Shown: positions 1-6,687 of the stretch, in pieces
How positions within the stretch are numbered: position 1 is the stretch's first letter
Layout: every line of letters begins with the position of its first letter
Assembly (NCBI GenBank): GCA_023392205.1
Contig: JAEVZN010000156.1
Location: 1-10,993 of the forward strand
DNA from: Pseudomonadota bacterium
Lineage (GTDB): Bacteria; Pseudomonadota; Alphaproteobacteria; Rhizobiales; Xanthobacteraceae
DNA length: 10,993 bases
Direction: 5' to 3'
Translations under genes and position numbers: made by a program
Notes under the pieces: generated by a model
Told to the model about the DNA's origin: nothing
Database searches by the model: none
The model's input: the letters and a program-made list of their open reading frames with translations, nothing else

Positions 1-1196
1 TGATTGATGCCGAGATCGAGCTTGTAGAGCACCCAGGCTGCGGACGTGCGGCGAAACAGGGCGAGCGTGCGGTCGATCAGGTCGTCGTAATCGAGCAGGC
101 CACGCCGCTCCTTGGATTTCCGGTAGCGGGTGATCACCTCATAGGCAATGGCGATCAGGGCGCCGGTTCGGTCGCGGCATTCCGCAGCGCGCTGCTGATC
201 GAGCAGGAGGCAGATGCGATCCTGCTCGCGCAGCAGTTTGTCAGCCCATTCGGGATGCTCCCTGCGTAAAGCTGCGGTGACGAGGTTTTTCCGCCGCTCG
301 CCGGCCTTGGTGCAGAAAAGCGAAAGATAATCCGTCAGCATATCGGTCGAGCGCCCGGCCGCCGCCAATGTCAGCGCCGCCGCGCGTTCCATGTAGGATT
401 TTCCGCCCGCCGGCAGGGCGAGCGCGAGCGCCGACCATTCGGCTTGTGCAACTTCAGCTTCACTGAGAATGCGGGCTCTGAGGTCGTCGGCGCTGACACC
501 CGGTGCGATCCCGAGCGTCTCCGACAATTCCGCCATGGCTGCTGCAAGCGAACCGATGCGCTCGACCCATTGCAGGATCACGTCCTGCTTTCCGACGGCC
601 TCGCTCACGATGTCGCGAAAGGTCTGGTCCGCTCCCGCGCGGATCGCAAAATTCAGCGCGCGCCCGATCGCGCTGTCCGGCTTTGCGGCGCCTTCCAGCA
701 TGACCTGCATCGTGAGGTCGTCCAGCATCTGCGTGCCGGTCGCCTCGTCCATCACCTCGAAGTTTGCGCCGACATTCGCCTCGAAGGGAAACTGGTGCAG
801 AAGCCGCGTACAGAAGGCGTGGATGGTCTGAACCTTTAGTCCGCCTGGCGTTTCCAGGGCGCGCGCGAACAATTGCCGGGCGCGCTGGCGCGTGCGGGCG
901 TCGGCGCGCGCACCAATGGCGCGGATCGCCGCATCGAGTGCATTGTCGTCGAGTGCGGTCCACGCGGCCAGCGTATCGAACACGCGGGTGGCCATGGTGG
1001 AGGCTGCGGCCTTGGTGAAGGTGATGCAGAGAATCTTGGCGGGATCTTCACCTTGCAGCAAAAGCTTTATGACACGTTGCGTCAGCACATGCGTCTTGCC
1101 CGAGCCGGCATTGGCGGACGCCCACGCCGACACCTCGGGGTCCGAGGCGTCATGCTGGCTTTGCAGCACGGCAGGCGGAATGGTGCGCGGCTTCAT
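1..1196 (-). CDS. addA: AddA, helicase-nuclease subunit (partial, N-terminal third)
   Basis: AddA is the UvrD-like 3'-5' helicase and nuclease subunit of AddAB, which resects double-strand DNA ends for RecA-dependent repair. The frame is open for 398 codons from an ATG at 1196 to the left edge, where it is cut; the family usually has about 1150-1200 residues. My translation shows the Walker A motif ANAGSGKT at residues 28-35, motif Ia CITFTKAAASTMATRV at 57-72, the TIHAFC motif at 124-129 followed by RLLHQFPFEANV, and LDYDDLI near 368-374. The last residues, YKLDLGIN, are where the Walker B helicase box should begin just beyond the edge. The start overlaps the addB stop (ATGA), and a GAGGG Shine-Dalgarno-like stretch lies 9 bases upstream inside addB. 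The C-terminal nuclease domain cannot be judged here. Confidence 0.95.
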   Translation of the reverse strand, partial: MKPRTIPPAVLQSQHDASDPEVSAWASANAGSGKTHVLTQRVIKLLLQGEDPAKILCITFTKAAASTMATRVFDTLAAWTALDDNALDAAIRAIGARADARTRQRARQLFARALETPGGLKVQTIHAFCTRLLHQFPFEANVGANFEVMDEATGTQMLDDLTMQVMLEGAAKPDSAIGRALNFAIRAGADQTFRDIVSEAVGKQDVILQWVERIGSLAAAMAELSETLGIAPGVSADDLRARILSEAEVAQAEWSALALALPAGGKSYMERAAALTLAAAGRSTDMLTDYLSLFCTKAGERRKNLVTAALRREHPEWADKLLREQDRICLLLDQQRAAECRDRTGALIAIAYEVITRYRKSKERRGLLDYDDLIDRTLALFRRTSAAWVLYKLDLGIN

Positions 1197-4100
1197 TCGC
1201 CATCGCCCTCGTCGCTGGCACCGCCGGTCGCCGACCATTCCTTCACGCGCGCAAGATGGTCGTAGTCGCCGTAGGTGCGGCCGACCCATTGCGGGCGTAC
1301 GAACGAACGGTAGGGCTCGCCGGCTGCAAAGCGGTTCACCACCTTGCGCAAGTCCTCCAGTGTCTTGTCTGCTGCCTGGTCGACAGTGAGATCTTCGAAA
1401 TCGCGCGGCTCTTCGCTGCCGCCCGGATCGCCGCCATTCAGCCGAAGGTACATAAGTTCACTGACCGAAGCCGCCGCAGGCACGCCGTCAAACGTACCGT
1501 ATTTGAGCATCGCAGCCTCCAGAACCAGTTGCGGTGCCAAGCCCGCGCGCACCTCCCTTTTGCCCGGTGGCTGCCCGGTCTTGTAATCGAGCACCGCGAA
1601 GTTGCCGTCGTTGAGCTGTTCGATCCGGTCGGCGCGTCCGGTCAAAAGAAAGTCCGGTGTGACCTGAAGTCTGCCGGATTTTTCCCCGAAAACTGACAAG
1701 AGCTTTGTGCGCCGCTCGATCTCCCACTCGACGAACCAGCGGGCGATGCGCTCAAAGCGCGGCCACCAGAAGGCCTCGGCCTCCGGATAATCGGCGAATT
1801 GCGCGAAGGCCGCTTTGCCAAGCGCGATCAGCTCGTCATAGGGATTGGCAGGCAGGCCCGATGCGTATTTGTCGGTGAATTCCCCAATGACTTCATGGAT
1901 CACGGTGCCGCGATCGCGCGCTCCCGGCGGCGTATCGATATCGTCGAGCGCAGCCAGTTTCAGTACGTGTCTGGCGTAGATGGTGTAAGGATCGCGCAAC
2001 AGATGTTCGATCTCGGTCACGGACAGCCGCGTGGGCCGCGCGTCGCGCGGCGGATTGGCCTGCGGTCTTGGACAGGGCTTGATGCTGTCCGGCTTGTCGA
2101 GCATGCGGGCCCAGCCGAGATAGGCATCTCCGCGCTTCTTCACGGCATCCCAGTGGGCCTTTCCGCAAACTGCGGCAAGCCGCTGCACAAAGCGCGAGAT
2201 GACGGTCGGAGCGCCGTCGCGTTTGCCGGGATAGGACAGAACGACCTCGCGTGCGCCCATCGCCTGCGCAAAGTCATGCGCGGAGAGGCCGATCCGCCGT
2301 TCGGGAAGATCGAGCCCGAGTTGATGACGCATCGGCCGGTTCAGCCAGGGGTCGCTGCGCGGCTCCGGCGGCCAGACGCCTTCCACAAGGCTTGCCAGCA
2401 CCACACGATCGGCGTCCTGCAAGCGCGCTTCCAGCGGACCGTAGATGCGAACGCGAGCGCCCGGCGCACCGGGACGGCGCACCATGCGTTCGGCTACGAG
2501 GCTGTGAAACAGGTCCGGGTAATCGGAAGGGGTGACAGTGATGCTTGCTGCGTCGGCAGTCTGCGCGATTGTCTCGAACAGATCGCGCAAAGCGCTGCCG
2601 TCGCCGTCGGAAAAGGCGGCCGCCGTATCCGCATCGCCGCGTGACAGCGCGGTGATCGTCTGCTCGTGCCTTGCGGCGAATTCGCTGAGCGGCATTGCCG
2701 CCCTGATCTCGGCCAGCGGTTTCAAGGCGGCGGCGAGTTGCGCCACCAGTTCCTCAGCGGACTGAAGTGCCGTATCGGAGATATTGCGGCGCGGATCGCT
2801 GCGATGCAGGGTGCTGCGTTCCGCGCGGAAGGTCTCCAGAGCATGGCGAAGTCCGTCGGTGCCCGGCCGCGGGCGCGGTCCGCGCAGGATCGCAAACTCC
2901 AGCGTATGAACGGCCGGCAGAAGGGCGAAACTGTCTGCGCCGAGCCGGCACAGGGGATGCTTGAGCAGCGCAAGCAGGCTGACCGGCTCGCATCCGCCGA
3001 GCGCCACCTCCGCTGCAAGCCGCGCGAAGATACCGGCCTGCGTATCGGACAAGGTGTCGCCACCGGAATCGTCGACGGGCACATTCCAACGGGCGAGCGC
3101 TGCCAAAACGCGGCGCGCTAACGCACGGTCTGGCGTGACCAGTGCGGCGGTGCGGGTGGCGCTGGCGGCCGTTCCGTCGTCAACGGCTTCGCGCAAGGCG
3201 ATGGCGACCGCCAGCGCCTCCTCTTCGGGATGTGCGGCGGCCATGACAGTCAAGGTGGTCAGCGCGGACTGGCGCGCGGCCGCAAAGCGCGGTTCGGCAA
3301 GCCGTAGCTGCCAGCGATCGGTCACCGACGCCGGCCGCATCGATTCCAAAAGCACCAGTTCGCGGCCATGATCCGCCCGCGTCCCGAGCACGGTAACGGC
3401 GTCGCGTGTGACCCGCATTCGCTTAAGCAGCGCATGCATGGAATATTGCGGATGGCCCGGTGCAGGTGCGGACACGTCGTCGCCGATCGCCGCCCAGCCC
3501 TCCGCGTCGAGATCGAGGTCGAGTCCCGGCAGCACCACCGCGCCTTGCGGCAGCCGCGCAATGGTGTCGAGCAGGAAGGCGGTGGACGGCATGGATCCTG
3601 TCGAGCCGGCAGCGATCACCGGACCTTTGCCGGACCGCTGAAGCCGTTCGGTCTCGCGTGCGATCAGCCGGTCGCGATGCTCGGCAGCGTCGATCGCCTG
3701 CCGTTCGTCCAGCAGGGCCGGCCAGTTGTCGCTTGCAATCTTGAGGAATTTGAGCGTCGCCTCGAAATAGCGGTCCATCTCGGCCGGGACCAGTGTGTCG
3801 AGTTCGGACCACGCGACCTTGCGGGTGATCATGTCGTCCTGGAGTCGCGCGAGTTCGTCGGCCATCGCATACGCGGCGCTCGGCGAATGCGCGATCATCA
3901 TGCTGCCGTTCGCGCCGGCTTTGTCCTCGGCCTGTGCCCACGCCAGGATGAGATGGGTGAGCAAGGTCTTGCGCTCGAATGAATCGATGGCGCGCGGCAG
4001 CGCCAGGGCTTCCTCCGCCAGCGCGCCCGCTGCGACCTCGGAAAACACGATCTCGTCCTCGTCGATATCGCCGATCGGCACGATGCGCGGGAGGATGGCG

Positions 4101-4312
4101 CTGTCGCTTTTCAGCGCCTTGCGGAACACCTCCTGCGCGAGCCTGCAGGCGCGCCGGGTCGGCAGGTAGAGCGTGGCATCGGCCAGCGCCAGCGGATCTT
4201 CCGTTTCCGGATAGCCTGCGATCAGACGCCCATTCAGAAGCGCCTCCACCAATGTCGGCAGAAACGGCGTGGACGGTGCGATGGTGAACAGGCGGGGCGG
4301 GGGAGAGGCCAT
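1193..4312 (-). CDS. addB: AddB, double-strand break repair nuclease subunit (alphaproteobacterial type)
   Basis: AddB is the partner of AddA in the end-resection complex; it carries a degenerate helicase scaffold and a C-terminal PD-(D/E)XK nuclease. The 1039 residues match the alphaproteobacterial family length. The N-terminus (RLFTIAPSTPFLPTLVEALL) and the stretches LYLPTRRACRLAQEVF and LPRIVPIGDIDEDE are family hallmarks; no Walker A is visible, as expected for this subunit type. The nuclease domain shows SVTEIEHLLRDPYTIYARHV, then RGTVIHE (His about 806), GRADR (Asp 895), DYKTG (Asp 909, Lys 911) and QLVLEA (Gln about 928). There is no cysteine from the SVTEIEHLL motif to the end, so it cannot hold the Fe-S staple of Bacillus AddB. 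The start is an ATG with AGGA 11 bases upstream, 74 bp after the murU-like gene. Its stop overlaps the addA start, suggesting translational coupling. Confidence 0.96.
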   Translation of the reverse strand: MASPPPRLFTIAPSTPFLPTLVEALLNGRLIAGYPETEDPLALADATLYLPTRRACRLAQEVFRKALKSDSAILPRIVPIGDIDEDEIVFSEVAAGALAEEALALPRAIDSFERKTLLTHLILAWAQAEDKAGANGSMMIAHSPSAAYAMADELARLQDDMITRKVAWSELDTLVPAEMDRYFEATLKFLKIASDNWPALLDERQAIDAAEHRDRLIARETERLQRSGKGPVIAAGSTGSMPSTAFLLDTIARLPQGAVVLPGLDLDLDAEGWAAIGDDVSAPAPGHPQYSMHALLKRMRVTRDAVTVLGTRADHGRELVLLESMRPASVTDRWQLRLAEPRFAAARQSALTTLTVMAAAHPEEEALAVAIALREAVDDGTAASATRTAALVTPDRALARRVLAALARWNVPVDDSGGDTLSDTQAGIFARLAAEVALGGCEPVSLLALLKHPLCRLGADSFALLPAVHTLEFAILRGPRPRPGTDGLRHALETFRAERSTLHRSDPRRNISDTALQSAEELVAQLAAALKPLAEIRAAMPLSEFAARHEQTITALSRGDADTAAAFSDGDGSALRDLFETIAQTADAASITVTPSDYPDLFHSLVAERMVRRPGAPGARVRIYGPLEARLQDADRVVLASLVEGVWPPEPRSDPWLNRPMRHQLGLDLPERRIGLSAHDFAQAMGAREVVLSYPGKRDGAPTVISRFVQRLAAVCGKAHWDAVKKRGDAYLGWARMLDKPDSIKPCPRPQANPPRDARPTRLSVTEIEHLLRDPYTIYARHVLKLAALDDIDTPPGARDRGTVIHEVIGEFTDKYASGLPANPYDELIALGKAAFAQFADYPEAEAFWWPRFERIARWFVEWEIERRTKLLSVFGEKSGRLQVTPDFLLTGRADRIEQLNDGNFAVLDYKTGQPPGKREVRAGLAPQLVLEAAMLKYGTFDGVPAAASVSELMYLRLNGGDPGGSEEPRDFEDLTVDQAADKTLEDLRKVVNRFAAGEPYRSFVRPQWVGRTYGDYDHLARVKEWSATGGASDEGDGE

Positions 4313-4386
4313 GTGAATGCCGATCCTATATCAGCCGCACCCCGAAAGGCGAGCGCCGACGCTCACGCCACCACAGGGTGAGCCGG
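4313..4386 (-). other. Gap between the murU-like gene and addB, with a small hairpin
   Basis: This is the longest gap inside the divL-addA block (74 bp). An inverted repeat is visible: GAGCG (4351-4355) and CGCTC (4360-4364) around a 4-base loop, extended by GGC (4348-4350) and GCC (4367-4369) with two bases bulged. In the direction of transcription it is followed by only three T and then G, so it is not a convincing intrinsic terminator. It could be an RNA-processing or partial attenuation site, or chance in GC-rich DNA. No clear promoter for addB was recognised. Confidence 0.35.
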
Positions 4387-5112
4387 TCAGGCGGCGCTTT
4401 GCAGAATCGCGCGCTCTGCCAGCCCAATGGCGTCGGGCGTGCCCACATGCATCCACAGGCCATCGAGGCGCAGGCCGAACAGGCGCTCGGATTCGCTCGC
4501 CTTGGCAAATAGCCGGTTGAGCGAGAACGCGCCGTCCGGCGCGCCTTCGAAAAGATGCGGAGAGAAGATCGCAACTCCCGCATATACGAACGGCGTGACT
4601 TCGCGTTCGAGCCGTGGCCGTAAGCGGCCGTCCGGGGCCATCGCGAAATCGCCGCGTCCGGTATATCCGATGCTGGATGTGGATGCGGCGAGCAGCAACA
4701 GTGCATCCATCCGCGCCGGATCGAAGGCCGCAGCCAGCCGCTGCAGGTTGCCGCGCACGCCGTCCAGCCAGATCGTATCGGAATTGATGAGGAAAAACGG
4801 TTCGCGCCCCAGAAGCGGCAGCGCCTTCACAACGCCGCCGCCGGTCTCCAGCAATTCGCCGCGCTCATCGGAAATGACGATGCCTGGCGTCTTGCGAGTG
4901 GCGACATGCTTTTCGATCTGGTCGGCGAGGTAATGCACATTCACCACCGCCGTCTCGACGCCGGCATCGGCGAGCTTGTCGAGGACATGATCGAGCAGCG
5001 GCCGTCCCGCCACGGTCACGAGGGGTTTCGGCACCTTTTCGGTCAGCGGTCGCATCCGCTCGCCACGCCCTGCGGCCAGAACCATTGCCGTTTTCGGAAA
5101 CTTTTGCGCCAT
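4387..5112 (-). CDS. murU: MurU-like nucleotidyltransferase (N-acetylmuramate-1-phosphate uridylyltransferase)
   Basis: Cytoplasmic sugar-1-phosphate nucleotidyltransferase of 241 residues, a typical MurU length. MurU joins MurNAc-1-phosphate to UMP from UTP, giving UDP-MurNAc in the AmgK/MurU wall-recycling route known from Pseudomonas putida and Caulobacter. The NTP-binding signature LAAGRGERMRPLT is at residues 12-24, PKPL at 28-31, LLETGGG at 87-93 and the metal-binding NSD at 110-112. I chose the ATG at 5112, not the longer open frame up to 5451, because the conserved fold begins immediately after it, AGGG lies 9 bases upstream, and the longer frame would overlap the upstream kinase deeply. 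The gene follows a kinase of the matching AmgK family, which supports MurU over other nucleotidyltransferases such as mannose-1-phosphate guanylyltransferase. The substrate itself is inferred from context. Confidence 0.85.
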   Translation of the reverse strand: MAQKFPKTAMVLAAGRGERMRPLTEKVPKPLVTVAGRPLLDHVLDKLADAGVETAVVNVHYLADQIEKHVATRKTPGIVISDERGELLETGGGVVKALPLLGREPFFLINSDTIWLDGVRGNLQRLAAAFDPARMDALLLLAASTSSIGYTGRGDFAMAPDGRLRPRLEREVTPFVYAGVAIFSPHLFEGAPDGAFSLNRLFAKASESERLFGLRLDGLWMHVGTPDAIGLAERAILQSAA

Positions 5113-5143
5113 GCGAATCAACCCTGAAGCCCGGATGCCTGTA

Positions 5144-6682
5144 TCACAGCCCGTCGAAAGCGGGCACGTTGCCTTTGTACCAGGCATCAAGACCGGCGAG
5201 CGCCGGATGGGCGAGGGCGCGTTGCAGATAGCGCCATACGCGCGGGATGTGACGGAGATATTGCGGCTTGCCGTCGCGCATTTCGAGCCTGGCAAAGATA
5301 CCGAGGATCTTGGTGGCGCGCTGTGCGGCCATGGTGGCGTAGATCTGCGTGAAGTCCTGCGCATCGAAATCGGCGCCGGTTCCAGTACGCTGCCGGATAT
5401 AGCGGGCCAGCCCTTCGCGTTCCAGAGACTCCGACACGTCCACCCGCGCATCCTGCAGCAGTGACGCCAGGTCGTAGGCGCCAGGCCCCATCACGGCATC
5501 CTGAAAATCGAGCAGGCCCACGCGCCGGATCCCGGTGCGCTCGGGCAGCCAGATCAGGTTCGGCGAATGGAAGTCGCGCAGCACCCATGTTTGCGGACTC
5601 GCCAGAGCCGGTTGCAGGGCCTGCGTCCACAAGGCGCGAAAGGCCTGCCGCACCTCGGTGGGGGGGGCGAGCGCCTGGCGCGGGATATACCAGTCGAGCA
5701 GCAGGTCCGCCTCGATCAGGAATGCTTCAAGGTCATAGGGCGGGATGTCGTAGGGATGACCGCCAGGCACAGCCAAACTTGACGGCAATGGTCTGTCATG
5801 CAGGGCCGCGAGCAGGTCCACGGCTGCGAGATAGCGTTCGGCGATCGATCTTGGCGGCTTGCCTTCGACCACGCTGCCAGCCCCGAAATCCTCCAGCAGC
5901 AGAAAGCCGCGTGGCAGGTCCGCCGCAATAACTTCGGGTGCCGACAATCCGGCCATACGCAAACCGTCGGCCATTGCGACAAACGGGCGGACATCTTCGG
6001 CGAGATGAGCAATGGCGCTGTAGGGCTTGCCATCGCGCACCGGCGGACCGTCCGGCCGGCGCGGTGCATTCATGAGGATGAGGTTTTCGCCGTCGCAATC
6101 GAGTCGTTCGTAAAGGCGCGTGGAGGCATCGCCCTGCATGCGCGTGCGGACGGCGTGCGCATAGCCGCTTTCGCTGAGGAAATCACGCAATGCCATCAGC
6201 CGTTCGGCACGCGACCCGAGCGCGCCATGTCCGGTCAAAATCGCCTGGCGTGCATCGGCCGACGCTTGCGGCATGAGCCGGAAGGCGAGATCGATGCGGT
6301 CGGCCGGCAGCCGATTCCCGGCTCGGTCTGGCCATTCGATCAGAAGCACGCCGCCTTCGGACTCGTCTTCGAGGCCGAGTTCGTCCAGTTCATCCGCACT
6401 TGCCAATCGATACAGATCGGCGTGGACCAGCGCAAAGCGCGGGAGCGCGTAAGTCTGCATCAGCGTAAACGTCGGGCTCGGCACTGCAAGCGCCGGATCG
6501 CTGGCAAGCTTGCGGATCAAGGCGCGTGCGAAGGTGGTTTTGCCGGCGCCGAGATCCCCCGACAAGGTCACGACATCGCCCGGCTCCAGCGCGTTCGCGA
6601 TATCGGCGGCAAGCCGCTCCGTTGCGGACTGATTTTCCAGTGAAAGACGATACTCAACCATGTGAGGCCGTTCGGCAGCCAT
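5144..6682 (-). CDS. tsaE-amgK: Fusion of TsaE (t6A tRNA modification ATPase) and AmgK-like anomeric sugar kinase
   Basis: One uninterrupted 512-codon frame holds two usually separate proteins. Residues about 8-155 are TsaE, the ATPase that supports TsaB-TsaD in making N6-threonylcarbamoyladenosine at tRNA position 37: Walker A GDLGAGKTT (42-50), SPTFTL (69-74), HADLYRL (87-93) and IEWPDRA (115-121). Residues about 165-505 are an aminoglycoside-phosphotransferase fold kinase of the AmgK type, which phosphorylates MurNAc (and GlcNAc) at C1: LILMNAP (201-207), the catalytic loop VLRDFHSPNLIW (367-378, Asp 370), and LLDFQDAVMGPGAYDLASLL (390-409, metal-binding Asp 392). Both active sites look intact. 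The first ATG lies 5 bases after the divL stop; a second Met at residue 8 (6661) is an equally possible start, and neither has a strong Shine-Dalgarno sequence. A run of eight C (5660-5667, coding strand) lies in the kinase half. The murU-like partner follows after 31 bp. Confidence 0.92.
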   Translation of the reverse strand: MAAERPHMVEYRLSLENQSATERLAADIANALEPGDVVTLSGDLGAGKTTFARALIRKLASDPALAVPSPTFTLMQTYALPRFALVHADLYRLASADELDELGLEDESEGGVLLIEWPDRAGNRLPADRIDLAFRLMPQASADARQAILTGHGALGSRAERLMALRDFLSESGYAHAVRTRMQGDASTRLYERLDCDGENLILMNAPRRPDGPPVRDGKPYSAIAHLAEDVRPFVAMADGLRMAGLSAPEVIAADLPRGFLLLEDFGAGSVVEGKPPRSIAERYLAAVDLLAALHDRPLPSSLAVPGGHPYDIPPYDLEAFLIEADLLLDWYIPRQALAPPTEVRQAFRALWTQALQPALASPQTWVLRDFHSPNLIWLPERTGIRRVGLLDFQDAVMGPGAYDLASLLQDARVDVSESLEREGLARYIRQRTGTGADFDAQDFTQIYATMAAQRATKILGIFARLEMRDGKPQYLRHIPRVWRYLQRALAHPALAGLDAWYKGNVPAFDGL

Positions 6683-6687
6683 GTCGG

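Noticed and set aside
444..839. Plus-strand open frame of 131 codons at the left end, and minus-strand frames at 460-963 and 836-1051
   Set aside because: The addA frame covers this stretch with clear helicase motifs, so these are shadow frames.
1799..2644. Long plus-strand open frame (281 codons) opposite addB
   Set aside because: It has no recognisable motif and mirrors the well-supported addB gene; such frames are common opposite high-GC genes.
5110..5451. Longer open frame upstream of the murU-like gene that would add about 113 residues
   Set aside because: The extra stretch overlaps the end of the tsaE-amgK gene in another frame, and the nucleotidyltransferase fold starts right after the ATG at 5112.
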